A DNA stretch of 10,064 nt from an uncultured Variovorax sp. (GCA_946478645.1 CAMLCW010000183.1:1-10064), one strand, 5' to 3'. Counted from the first letter of the stretch, positions 1 to 6,252 are shown. Translations and numbers: made by a program. The notes: generated from the sequence alone by a model not told the origin.

Positions 1-690
1 GTGGATGACCGGCTCTGCATCGACGTCGAGGCAATGGCGTCGCGCGCCGCCCGTGGCTGCGCCGGCCTGGTGATCGCGAACCCCAATGCGCCCACGGGCA
101 TCGGCCTGCCGCTCGAACGCATCGAGCGGCTGCTCGCGGCCTGCCCCGAGCGCGTGGTGCTGGTGGACGAGGCCTACGTCGACTTCGGCGGCGAGAGCGC
201 AATGCCGCTGATCGCGCGCCATCCGAACCTGCTCGTGGTCCACACGCTGTCGAAGTCGCGCTCGCTCGCGGGCCTGCGGGTCGGCTATGCCTGCGGCCAG
301 GCGCACCTGGTCGATGCGCTGGTGCGCGTGAAGGACAGCTTCAATTCCTATCCGCTCGACCGGCTCGCCTCGGCGGGCGCGGTGGCGGCGCTCGACGACG
401 AGCCCTGGTTCGAGCGCACGCGCCGCCAAGTCATCGACGCGCGCGAAGGGCTCAGCCTGCAGCTCGAGGACCTGGGCTTCGAAGTACTGCCGTCGCAGGC
501 CAACTTCGTGTTCGCGCGCCACCCGGGGTGCGACGCGGCGGAACTTGCGGCGGCGCTGCGCGAACGCGCGGTGCTGGTGCGGCACTTCAGGCAGCCGCGC
601 ATCACGCAGTACCTGCGCATCAGCATCGGTACGCGCGACCAGTGCAGCCTGCTGGTGCAGCGCCTGCAGGAGATTCTGCAGGCGCGCTGA
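1..690 (+). CDS. hisC: Histidinol-phosphate aminotransferase, C-terminal part (5' end outside window)
   Basis: PLP-dependent fold-type I aminotransferase that, in this family, converts imidazole-acetol phosphate plus glutamate to histidinol phosphate in cytosolic histidine synthesis. The visible 229 residues carry the family signatures in order: ANPNAPTG (about 26-33), the PLP-contacting VDEAYVDF (55-62), the Schiff-base lysine in [13 protein letters not shown] (K85), a YPLDRLA segment near 117, and the C-terminal YLRISIGT with a substrate-phosphate arginine. Full HisC proteins are about 350-370 residues, so roughly 120-140 N-terminal residues lie upstream of the window. The GTG at base 1 is in frame but is very unlikely to be the true start. 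The gene stops 13 bases from the convergent rsgA stop. Other his genes are not visible here. A related aromatic or cobalamin-pathway aminotransferase (CobD/HisC2-like) is a less likely reading. Confidence 0.88.
   Translation: MDDRLCIDVEAMASRAARGCAGLVIANPNAPTGIGLPLERIERLLAACPERVVLVDEAYVDFGGESAMPLIARHPNLLVVHTLSKSRSLAGLRVGYACGQAHLVDALVRVKDSFNSYPLDRLASAGAVAALDDEPWFERTRRQVIDAREGLSLQLEDLGFEVLPSQANFVFARHPGCDAAELAAALRERAVLVRHFRQPRITQYLRISIGTRDQCSLLVQRLQEILQAR
660..685. other. Perfect 10-bp inverted repeat at the hisC/rsgA convergence
   Basis: GCGCCTGCAG (660-669) and CTGCAGGCGC (676-685) are exact reverse complements around a 6-base loop (GAGATT). The repeat lies in the last codons of hisC and 19 bases past the rsgA stop on the other strand. 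Neither strand has a T-run after it, so it is not a standard intrinsic terminator. It could act as a bidirectional 3'-end stabiliser or a weak transcription barrier between the two convergent genes. It also encodes HisC residues, so the symmetry could be coincidental. Confidence 0.4.
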
Positions 691-703
691 GCGGTTCAGT
701 ACC

Positions 704-1660
704 TCAGTACCGCGTCTGGCCCAGTTCGGCGAACAGCTCGCCGTAGATCCGGTAGCGCGTCGCGCTGATCGGCCCCGGCTTGCCGGGTGCCTCGACGTTC
801 GCGATCACGCCGCAGCCCGGCTCGTGCAGGTGCGTGCAGTTGTAGAACCTGCATTCCTTCGCATGCTCGGCGATGTCGGGCATCAGCCCCGCGAGCTGCA
901 TCGGCGCGATGTGGTTGAGGCCGAATTCCTGGAAGCCCGGCGAATCGATGATGCCCGTGGTGCGCGCCTCGTCGATCCAGTACCAGGTGGTGCTCGTCGT
1001 CGTGTGCTTGCCCGAATTGAGCGCCTGCGAGATCTCGCCCGTCAGCGCCGCGGCGCCCGGCACGAGCAGGTTGACGAGCGTGCTCTTGCCGGCGCCCGAG
1101 GGGCCGAGCACCAGCGTGTTCTTGCCCGCGAGCCGCGTCATCAGCAAGGCGCGGTCGGCCTCGCCGGTGGCCGTGAGCGACAGCGCGAGCACGCCTTCGT
1201 GCATGCGGCGATAGGGCGCGAGCCGGTTCCATGCGCGCTCGAACGGCACGCCCAGGTCGCGTTTGTTGAGCGCGATGATCGGCACGATGCGCTCGGCCTC
1301 GGCCGCGATCAGCGCGCGGGCCAGCTGGTGTTCCGAGAACTCCGGCTCGGCCGCGATCAGGATCAGCACCTGGTCGAGGTTGGCCGCGAACGACTTGGTG
1401 CGGATCTCGTCCTGGCGGTAGAAAAGGTTGCGCCGCGGCACGACCTCCTCGATCGTGCCCTCGTCCTCGCTCGCCTGCCAGCGCACGCGGTCGCCGACCA
1501 CGGCCTGGCTCTTCTTGCCGCGCGGATGGCAGATCAGCCGCTCGCCCGTGGGCGTCTCGACCAGGCAGTGGCGGCCGTGGCTCGCGACGACCAGGCCGTC
1601 GTGAAGCACGCGGGCAGCGCCCGTGGCGCCCTTGGCGGGGGTGCGGGCCGGCTTAGCCAA
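704..1660 (-). CDS. rsgA: Ribosome small-subunit biogenesis GTPase RsgA (YjeQ)
   Basis: Circularly permuted GTPase that checks late 30S subunit maturation in the cytosol and is stimulated by the ribosome. The 318-residue product matches the family length. It has an N-terminal OB-fold (about 21-75, starting GLVVASHGR), then the permuted G-motif order G4-G1-G2-G3: NKRD (132-135), GPSGAGKS P-loop (187-194), the HTTT switch region (219-222) and DSPG (239-242). The C-terminal zinc knuckle CX4CXHX5C uses C270, C275, H277 and C283. The chosen start is TTG at 1660, because an in-frame stop (the TGA of the upstream phhB gene) lies only five codons further upstream and no ATG or GTG intervenes. It follows phhB by 15 bases, so it is probably the last gene of the M48-phhB-rsgA transcript. 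No strong Shine-Dalgarno is visible before the TTG. Confidence 0.95.
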   Translation of the reverse strand: MAKPARTPAKGATGAARVLHDGLVVASHGRHCLVETPTGERLICHPRGKKSQAVVGDRVRWQASEDEGTIEEVVPRRNLFYRQDEIRTKSFAANLDQVLILIAAEPEFSEHQLARALIAAEAERIVPIIALNKRDLGVPFERAWNRLAPYRRMHEGVLALSLTATGEADRALLMTRLAGKNTLVLGPSGAGKSTLVNLLVPGAAALTGEISQALNSGKHTTTSTTWYWIDEARTTGIIDSPGFQEFGLNHIAPMQLAGLMPDIAEHAKECRFYNCTHLHEPGCGVIANVEAPGKPGPISATRYRIYGELFAELGQTRY

Positions 1661-1675
1661 AGGCGCGTGCCCCGG

Positions 1676-2020
1676 TCACGGCGCGGGAGCCACGAGCGCG
1701 TCGGCCTGGCGTGCGCATTCGAAGTCGGTGCTCGAGATGCCGCCGACGTCGTGCGTGTTGAAGCGCACCACGCAGCGGTTGTAGTGCACCGACAGGTCGG
1801 GATGATGGTCCTGCGTGTGGGCAACGAAGGCCAGCGCATTCACGAACGCGATGGTCTCGAAGTAGTTCGCGAAGCTGAAGGTCTTCTCGATGGCGACATC
1901 GGCGCCGTCGCCGTTGAGCTTCCATCCGTCGAGCTTGGCGAGGCCCGAGACGATCTCGGTGGCACTCAGTGCCTGGCGTGGAACGCCCTTCCAGTCTTTG
2001 GGCTTGAACATGCTGCTCAT
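1676..2020 (-). CDS. phhB: 4a-hydroxytetrahydrobiopterin (pterin-4a-carbinolamine) dehydratase
   Basis: Small cytosolic enzyme of the PCD/DCoH family that dehydrates 4a-hydroxytetrahydrobiopterin, recycling the pterin cofactor of aromatic amino acid hydroxylases. The 114-residue protein has the usual length and core: the EKTFSFANYF segment (45-54), the active-site stretch DHHPDLSVHY (71-80), and the THDVGGISSTD motif (89-99) with H72, H73 and H90 as the expected catalytic histidines. The ATG at 2020 begins MSSMFKPKDW. A second ATG three codons downstream is an alternative. No phenylalanine hydroxylase gene (phhA) is nearby. Instead the gene sits 35 bases after the M48 peptidase stop and 15 bases before rsgA, so the family name is secure but the partner hydroxylase must lie elsewhere, or the protein has another role. 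No clear Shine-Dalgarno is seen. Confidence 0.92.
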   Translation of the reverse strand: MSSMFKPKDWKGVPRQALSATEIVSGLAKLDGWKLNGDGADVAIEKTFSFANYFETIAFVNALAFVAHTQDHHPDLSVHYNRCVVRFNTHDVGGISSTDFECARQADALVAPAP

Positions 2021-2055
2021 GGTGTCGGCTTTTCTTGGCGGAGGGGCGGTATCGA

Positions 2056-3321
2056 TCAGGCGGCCTGCATGCGCGCAAGGCGCTCGGAGGCCGGTGGGTG
2101 GGAATAGTAGAACTTGACGAACACCGGGTCGGGCGTGAGCGTCGACGCGTTGTCCTGGTAGAGCTTCAGCAGCGCGGCCGAAAGGTCGGCGCTGCTGGTC
2201 TGCGCCACCGCATAGGCGTCGGCCTCGAACTCGTGCTGGCGCGACAGCCGGGCCGCGAGCGGCGCGACGAAGAAGCCGAACACCGGCACCGCGAGCATGA
2301 AGAGCAGCAGCGCGAGCGCGTCGTTCGGCGCCGTGGGCGCCATGTTCGGCTGCACGCCGAGGCCGGCGTAGAACCACACCTGCGTCGACAGCCAGCCCAG
2401 CAGCGCGAAGCCCGCGAGGCTCAGCGCAAACATCGTGGCGAGCCGCTTCACGATGTGGCGGTGCTTGAAGTGGCCGAGCTCGTGCGCGAGCACCGCCTCC
2501 ATCTCGGCCGCGTTGAGCTGGCGCAGCAGCGTGTCGTAGAACACCACGCGCTTGCTCGCGCCGAAGCCCGTGAAGTAGGCATTGGCATGCGCGCTGCGCC
2601 GGCTGCCGTCCATCACGAACAGCCCCTTGGCGCGAAAGCCGCAGCGCTTCATGAGCGCGGTGACACGCTCCTTCACGGTGGGATCGTCGAGCGGCTTGAA
2701 CTTGTTGTAGAGCGGCGCGATGAACATCGGATAGACGATCATCAAGAGCAGGTTGAAGCCCATCCACGCGGCCCAGGCCCAGAGCCACCAGAGCGTGCCG
2801 GCCGCGCCCATGATCCACAGGATCAGCGCGGCGATCGGCAGCCCGATGGCCGCACCGATCAGCGTGGAAACGGCCGTGTCGCGCAGCCAGAGCCCCCAGC
2901 TCATCTTGTTGAAGCCGAAGCGCTCCTCGAGCCGGAAGATCTGCCACAGCGTGAACGGCAGTTCGAGCAGCGCGCCGATCACCGCGAAGGCCGCGAGCAA
3001 TGCGAGCTGCTGCACCATGCCGCCGCCGAGCCATGCCAAAAGCAGCTTGTTGAGCAGGTCGAGCCCGCCGAGCAGCGTCCAGCCGAGCAGCAGCGCGGTG
3101 CTCCATGCCATCTCGACCATGCCGAAGCGCGCCTTGGCCACGGTGTAGTCGGCGGCCTTCTGGTGGGCCGCGAGCGTGATCTGATGCGCGAAGGCGGGCG
3201 GCACGGCGTCGCGATGGCGTGCGACGTGGCGCACCTGGCGCGACGCGAGCCAGAACTTCACGACGAGCCCCGCGACGAGTGCAGCGGCGAAGGCGGCGGT
3301 GAAGATGAGCGAATAGGACAT
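2056..3321 (-). CDS. M48 family (Ste24/CAAX protease 1-like) membrane zinc metalloprotease
   Basis: Integral-membrane zinc endopeptidase related to eukaryotic Ste24p/ZMPSTE24. Bacteria generally lack CAAX prenylation, so the likely role is membrane-protein quality control, by analogy. The 421-residue length fits the family. It has an N-terminal membrane helix (about 5-24), several further hydrophobic helices (about 70-86, 102-122, 150-173, 177-200), the zinc motif HELGH (280-284), a helical hairpin (about 295-320 and 335-355), and the third zinc ligand E364 within RQHEFEADAY. The conserved NAYFTGFG stretch (247-254) precedes the catalytic helix. The ATG at 3321 gives a sensible hydrophobic N-terminus. 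A -10-like TAAACT lies 8 bases upstream and no Shine-Dalgarno is visible, which suggests a leaderless mRNA. It is the first gene of the M48-phhB-rsgA block and diverges from orn. Confidence 0.9.
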   Translation of the reverse strand: MSYSLIFTAAFAAALVAGLVVKFWLASRQVRHVARHRDAVPPAFAHQITLAAHQKAADYTVAKARFGMVEMAWSTALLLGWTLLGGLDLLNKLLLAWLGGGMVQQLALLAAFAVIGALLELPFTLWQIFRLEERFGFNKMSWGLWLRDTAVSTLIGAAIGLPIAALILWIMGAAGTLWWLWAWAAWMGFNLLLMIVYPMFIAPLYNKFKPLDDPTVKERVTALMKRCGFRAKGLFVMDGSRRSAHANAYFTGFGASKRVVFYDTLLRQLNAAEMEAVLAHELGHFKHRHIVKRLATMFALSLAGFALLGWLSTQVWFYAGLGVQPNMAPTAPNDALALLLFMLAVPVFGFFVAPLAARLSRQHEFEADAYAVAQTSSADLSAALLKLYQDNASTLTPDPVFVKFYYSHPPASERLARMQAA

Positions 3322-3329
3322 GACCGGCG

Positions 3330-3335
3330 AGTTTA
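3330..3335 (-). promoter_or_regulatory. Candidate -10 element of the M48-phhB-rsgA transcript
   Basis: Read on the minus strand the hexamer is TAAACT, four of six matches to TATAAT, ending 8 bases before the M48 start codon. Transcription from it would begin at or next to the ATG, giving a leaderless or nearly leaderless message. This agrees with the lack of a Shine-Dalgarno. No convincing -35 box is seen, so the call is tentative. Confidence 0.35.
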
Positions 3336-3380
3336 GGGCGTGTTGCCGCCCGCCGGGCCGGCGCGGCAGAAGCCATCGGC

Positions 3381-3386
3381 GACAAT
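3381..3386 (+). promoter_or_regulatory. Candidate -10 element of orn
   Basis: The hexamer GACAAT (four of six matches to TATAAT) ends 6 bases before the orn ATG, so the start site would fall on or beside the start codon. No Shine-Dalgarno is present in the upstream bases. A recognisable -35 is missing (the region 17 bases upstream is pure GC). Together with the mirror-image arrangement for the divergent M48 gene this suggests leaderless initiation, but both promoters are inferred from weak motifs. Confidence 0.35.
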
Positions 3387-3392
3387 CCGGGC

Positions 3393-3989
3393 ATGCTCGA
3401 AACCCTGGACCCCACGACCGGCGGCGCGCTGCCGGTGCTGAAGAAAAGCGACCAGAACCTGGTCTGGCTCGACTGCGAGATGAGCGGGCTCGACCCCGAG
3501 AAGGAGCGCCTGCTCGAGATCGCCGTCGTCGTGACCGGCCCCGACCTGAGCCCCCGCATCGACGGCCCCGTGCTCGTGATCCACCAGAGCGATGCCGTGC
3601 TCGACGGCATGGACGCCTGGAACAAGGGTACGCACGGGCGCAGCGGCCTGATCGACAAGGTCAAGGCCTCCACCCTCGACGAAGCCACGGCCGAGCTGCA
3701 GCTGCTCGAGTTCATCGCGCGCTACGTGCCCAAGGCCGGCTCGCCGATGTGCGGCAACACCATCGGCCAGGACCGGCGCTTCCTGGTCAAGTTCATGCCG
3801 CGGCTCGAGGCCTATTTCCATTACCGCAACCTCGACGTCAGCACCCTCAAGGAACTGGCCAAGCGTTGGAAGCCCTCGGCCTACAGCGCCTTCAAGAAGC
3901 AGCAGGCGCACACTGCGCTGGCCGACGTGCACGAATCCATCGAGGAGCTCGCGCACTACCGCGACACCTTCCTGCGGTTGACGGATTAG
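3393..3989 (+). CDS. orn: Oligoribonuclease
   Basis: DEDDh-family 3'-5' exoribonuclease that finishes RNA decay by cutting di- to pentanucleotides, including pGpG from c-di-GMP breakdown, to mononucleotides in the cytosol. The 198-residue protein shows all catalytic residues: D27 and E29 in [12 protein letters not shown]127 in [10 protein letters not shown], and H173 and D178 in [14 protein letters not shown]. Family members are usually about 180 residues, so the ATG at 3393 leaves a non-conserved N-terminal extension of about 18-20 residues. An internal GTG at codon 15 is an alternative start, but the -10-like hexamer just ahead of 3393 favours the longer form. It diverges from the rsgA-containing block, and its 3' end overlaps the promoter region proposed for the downstream helicase. 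Confidence 0.95.
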   Translation: MLETLDPTTGGALPVLKKSDQNLVWLDCEMSGLDPEKERLLEIAVVVTGPDLSPRIDGPVLVIHQSDAVLDGMDAWNKGTHGRSGLIDKVKASTLDEATAELQLLEFIARYVPKAGSPMCGNTIGQDRRFLVKFMPRLEAYFHYRNLDVSTLKELAKRWKPSAYSAFKKQQAHTALADVHESIEELAHYRDTFLRLTD

Positions 3990-4006
3990 GTAAAAACCCC
4001 GATTCA

Positions 4007-4015
4007 TGCCATAAT
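4007..4015 (+). promoter_or_regulatory. Candidate extended -10 promoter of the DEAD-box helicase gene
   Basis: TGCCATAAT contains a -10 hexamer CATAAT (4010-4015, five of six to consensus) preceded by the extended-10 dinucleotide TG at 4007-4008. No good -35 lies 17 bases upstream (TAGGTA, over the orn stop), as is common for extended -10 promoters. Predicted initiation near 4022 would give a leader of about 205 nt before the helicase ATG at 4228. Confidence 0.5.
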
Positions 4016-4146
4016 CGTGGGCTTCGCTGGCCGGCAGGTTTTTCGTTTCGGTCAGCGTCTCTTGCATCTCCCTATCTTGCACACCGCGCCCGATCGCATC
4101 CGCTGATCAAAAAGGGCCGCAGCCTCCGGCGAAACCCGGAAGTTGA

Positions 4147-4164
4147 ATGTCGTTGGATGGTTGA
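4147..4164 (+). CDS. Putative upstream mini-ORF (5 residues, MSLDG)
   Basis: ATG at 4147 follows a Shine-Dalgarno-like GGAAG (4138-4142) with a 4-base gap and encodes MSLDG before TGA. The stop sits at the apex of the stem-loop at 4151-4183 and overlaps the start of a second mini-ORF (TGATG). It is too short for any coding statistic, so it is reported only as a candidate leader peptide. Confidence 0.25.
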   Translation: MSLDG

Positions 4165-4183
4165 TGTTTTTAACCACCCAACG
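4151..4183 (+). promoter_or_regulatory. Stem-loop in the helicase leader
   Basis: CGTTGG-A-TGGTT (4151-4162) pairs with AACCA-C-CCAACG (4172-4183), giving 11 base pairs with one A/C mismatch and a 9-base loop GATGTTTTT. The loop holds the stop of the first mini-ORF and the start of the second. No T-run follows, so it is not a terminator. It may control translation or stability of the helicase message. Confidence 0.55.
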
Positions 4184-4214
4184 GGGCGCCGCCTTCGGCA
4201 GCGCTCGCGTTTGA
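4164..4214 (+). CDS. Putative upstream mini-ORF (16 residues)
   Basis: ATG at 4164 overlaps the preceding mini-ORF's stop as TGATG and encodes MFLTTQRGAAFGSARV, ending in TGA at 4212-4214, only 13 bases before the helicase ATG. The peptide resembles no known family. Its start lies in the loop of the leader stem-loop. Ribosomes terminating here would be well placed to reinitiate at 4228, which otherwise has a weak ribosome binding site. Confidence 0.25.
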   Translation: MFLTTQRGAAFGSARV

Positions 4215-4227
4215 GATTGACAAATCA

Positions 4228-6111
4228 ATGACCGACGCTTTTGAAGCGCAGGGCGAGTTCGCGCCTGTGCAATCCACCAACAACAACGAATTCATCGCCG
4301 CCACGGACACCGCGTCCGAGTCGCCGATCCTCGAGGCGCTCGACGCTGCGCTGCCGGAAGCGGCCGTGGCCGAGGCCGTCGCCGCGCCGAACGGCTTCGT
4401 CAAGCTCGGCCTCGCGCCCGAGCTCATCGCCGCCGTGGCCGACCTGGGCTTCACCCAGCCCACGACCGTGCAGGACAAGGTGATCCCGCTCGCCATGGGC
4501 GGTGAAGCCGGCCAGGACGGCAAGGCCCGCTTCGTCGACCTGATGGTCTCGAGCCAGACCGGCTCGGGCAAGACCGCGGCCTTCCTGCTGCCGGTGCTGC
4601 ACACGCTGCTCAAGCGCCAGGCCGAAGCCGAAGAGGCCGCCAAGGCCGAGTTCCAGCGCCTGGCCGCCGAAGCCGCCGCGCGCGGCGAAGCCGTGCCCAA
4701 GAAGCCGAAGCGCAAGGACCCGACCAACGCGCGCCACTTCAAGGCCGCCACGCCCGGCGCCCTGATCCTCTGCCCGACGCGCGAGCTCGCGCAGCAGGTC
4801 GCGCACGACGCCATCGAGCTGGTGCGCCACTGCCGCGGCCTGCGCGTTGCCAACGTGGTGGGCGGCATGCCCTACCAGCTGCAGATCGCGCGCCTTCAAA
4901 ACGCCGACCTCGTGGTCGCCACCCCCGGCCGCCTGCTCGACCTGCAGCGCTCGATGCAGATCAAGCTCGACCAGGTCAAGTTCCTCGTGGTCGACGAAGC
5001 CGACCGCATGCTCGACCTCGGCTTCTCCGACGACCTGGCCGAAGTGAACCAGCTCACCATCGAGCGCCAGCAGACCATGATGTTCAGCGCCACCTTCGCG
5101 CCGCGCATCCAGCAGCTGGCCCAGCGCGTCATGCGCGAACCGCAGCGCATCACCATCGACAGCCCGCAGGAAAAGCACGCCAACATCAAGCAGGTGCTGT
5201 TCTGGGCCGACAACACCCAGCACAAGCGCAAGCTGCTCGACCACTGGCTGCGTGACACCACCATCAACCAGGCGATCGTGTTCGCGAGCACTCAGGTCGA
5301 ATGCGACGGCCTCGCCAACGACCTGCAGCAGGACGGCTTCAGCGCCGTCGCGCTGCACGGCGCGCTGAGCCAGGGCCTGCGCAACCGCCGCCTGATGGCG
5401 CTGCGCCAGGGCCAGGTGCAGATCCTGGTGGCGACCGACGTGGCCGCGCGCGGCATCGACGTGCCGACGATCACCCACGTCTTCAACTTCGGCCTGCCGA
5501 TGAAGGCCGAGGATTACACCCACCGCATCGGCCGCACCGGCCGCGCCGGCCGCGACGGCATCGCCGTCACCTTCGCCGAGTTCCGTGACCGCCGCCGCAT
5601 CATGGACATCGAGCACTACAGCCGCCAGCAGTTCAAGTCCGAGGTGATCCCCGGTCTCGAGCCGCAGCAGCGCATGCCGCAGTCGCGCCCGCAAGGCGAC
5701 TTCGGCGGCCGCGGCCGCGACGGCCATGGCGGCCCGCGTGGCGACCGCAAGTTCGGTGGTGGCGGCGGCAACGCCGGCGGCCCGCGCGGCGGCTATGCCG
5801 GCGCCAGCGGCTTCAACGACCGCCGCGGTGCACCGGCAGGCCCGCGCGGCTTCCAGGGCCAGAATGCCGGCTTCGGCGGCGGCCGTGGTGAAGAGGGCGG
5901 TGGCGGCTACGGCCGCAAGCCGGGCTGGGGCGACAACGCCGCGTCGCGCGGCGGCCGTGGCGACGGCGGCTTCGCACCGCGTGAAGCGCGTGAAGGCTTT
6001 GCACCGCGCGAGGGCTTTGCGCCCCGCGGCAACGGTGCCGGCCACGGCGGCCCGGGCAAGGTGTTCGTGCCGCGCGATGCGCAGAAGCGCGCCTTCAAGC
6101 CCTCGCGCTGA
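4228..6111 (+). CDS. rhlE: DEAD-box ATP-dependent RNA helicase, RhlE-like, with RGG tail
   Basis: RNA helicase that remodels RNA duplexes during ribosome assembly, mRNA decay or cold adaptation. All superfamily 2 motifs are intact: Q motif (F57, Q82), motif I SQTGSGKT (109-116), Ia PTRELAQQ (183-190), the GG pair (212-213), Ib TPGRLLD (232-238), II DEAD (256-259), III SAT (287-289), IV IVFAST (350-355), V ATDVAARGID (402-411) and VI HRIGRTGRAG (432-441). Unusual parts are a roughly 50-residue acidic, Ala-rich N-terminus, a roughly 45-residue charged insertion between motifs I and Ia (about 128-172, Ala/Glu-rich then PKKPKRKDP), and a glycine/arginine-rich tail (about 485-610) with repeated FAPRE units (582-600). 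The tail is typical of nonspecific RNA binding. RhlE is the closest label, with CsdA/DeaD-like an alternative. A structured leader precedes the gene and a strong terminator follows it, so it is monocistronic. Confidence 0.9.
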   Translation: MTDAFEAQGEFAPVQSTNNNEFIAATDTASESPILEALDAALPEAAVAEAVAAPNGFVKLGLAPELIAAVADLGFTQPTTVQDKVIPLAMGGEAGQDGKARFVDLMVSSQTGSGKTAAFLLPVLHTLLKRQAEAEEAAKAEFQRLAAEAAARGEAVPKKPKRKDPTNARHFKAATPGALILCPTRELAQQVAHDAIELVRHCRGLRVANVVGGMPYQLQIARLQNADLVVATPGRLLDLQRSMQIKLDQVKFLVVDEADRMLDLGFSDDLAEVNQLTIERQQTMMFSATFAPRIQQLAQRVMREPQRITIDSPQEKHANIKQVLFWADNTQHKRKLLDHWLRDTTINQAIVFASTQVECDGLANDLQQDGFSAVALHGALSQGLRNRRLMALRQGQVQILVATDVAARGIDVPTITHVFNFGLPMKAEDYTHRIGRTGRAGRDGIAVTFAEFRDRRRIMDIEHYSRQQFKSEVIPGLEPQQRMPQSRPQGDFGGRGRDGHGGPRGDRKFGGGGGNAGGPRGGYAGASGFNDRRGAPAGPRGFQGQNAGFGGGRGEEGGGGYGRKPGWGDNAASRGGRGDGGFAPREAREGFAPREGFAPRGNGAGHGGPGKVFVPRDAQKRAFKPSR

Positions 6112-6120
6112 TCGCATCCA

Positions 6121-6139
6121 GGGCGGCCGGTGGCCGCCC
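6121..6139 (+). other. Perfect 8-bp GC hairpin after the helicase stop
   Basis: GGGCGGCC (6121-6128) and GGCCGCCC (6132-6139) pair perfectly around a three-base loop GGT. It starts 9 bases after the stop codon and lies just before the intrinsic terminator. With no T-run of its own it probably helps pausing or protects the 3' end. Confidence 0.55.
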
Positions 6140-6148
6140 ACGACAGAG

Positions 6149-6187
6149 AAAGCCCGGACTTCCCCGCGAAGTCCGGGCTTTTTCTTT
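6149..6187 (+). terminator. Rho-independent terminator of the helicase gene
   Basis: AAAGCCCGGACTTC (6149-6162) pairs with GAAGTCCGGGCTTT (6168-6181) around the loop CCCGC, giving a perfect 14-bp stem. It is followed by a T-rich tract (TTTTTCTTT spanning the stem base). The stem is preceded by an A-rich run, so it may also work from the other strand, though no gene ends there. Confidence 0.9.
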
Positions 6188-6223
6188 GCGGGTTTCCGCG
6201 GGGTCCGCAGCCCCTGAAGTTGA

Positions 6224-6252
6224 TTGACACATGAAACGATGAAAAGTAATGT
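6224..6252 (+). promoter_or_regulatory. Candidate sigma-70 promoter of the four-gene oxidoreductase operon
   Basis: A perfect -35 box TTGACA (6224-6229) is followed, after 17 bases, by a poor -10 TAATGT (6247-6252, three of six). AGTAAT at 6245-6250 (four of six, 15-base spacer) is an alternative. The stretch is notably AT-rich for this genome. The spacer holds an 8-base-phased direct repeat ATGAAA (6231-6236 and 6239-6244) and ACAT/ATGT half-sites (6229-6232 and 6249-6252) that could be an operator. A strong -35 with a weak -10 suggests regulated expression. No regulator gene is in the window. Confidence 0.55.

Larger units (their letters stand above)
4022..4227 (+). promoter_or_regulatory. 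Structured 5' leader of the DEAD-box helicase mRNA
   Basis: This is the proposed untranslated leader. It contains a direct repeat TCTTGCA (4060-4066 and 4075-4081), a small stem TCCGG/CCGGA with loop CGAAAC (4125-4140), a strong stem-loop (4151-4183), and a GC hairpin (GCGC-C-GCC / GGC-A-GCGC, 4186-4204). The helicase ATG has only a weak GAGA 11 bases upstream. Cold-inducible DEAD-box helicase genes in other bacteria are known to have long regulatory leaders, so cis-regulation is plausible. The regulatory role itself is inference. Confidence 0.5.

Noticed and set aside
545..2107. Plus-strand open frame of about 520 codons opposite rsgA and phhB
   Set aside because: Arg/Ala/His/Val-rich translation without domain signals, fully antisense to two recognised conserved genes.
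2035..3336. Plus-strand open frame of about 430 codons opposite the M48 protease
   Set aside because: Composition is dominated by Arg, Glu, His and Gln, as expected from the antisense of a membrane protein in GC-rich DNA. The minus-strand frame has HELGH and membrane helices.
2021..3715. Long upstream extension of the phhB frame (in total about 680 codons)
   Set aside because: The extension is out of frame with the M48 gene and Arg/Ala-rich. The PCD family is about 100-115 residues and the ATG at 2020 gives exactly that.
3978..3983. TTGACG as a -35 box for the helicase promoter
   Set aside because: It lies 26 bases before CATAAT, too far for a sigma-70 spacer, and no -10-like hexamer lies at 16-18 bases.
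4151..4183. Leader stem-loop as an intrinsic terminator
   Set aside because: The T-run is in the loop rather than after the stem, and the bases following the stem are GC-rich.
5680..6060. Glycine/GGC-rich repeats at the helicase 3' end as a DNA repeat array
   Set aside because: They encode an in-frame RGG-type tail with imperfect units, normal for this helicase family. No DNA-level repeat unit is regular.
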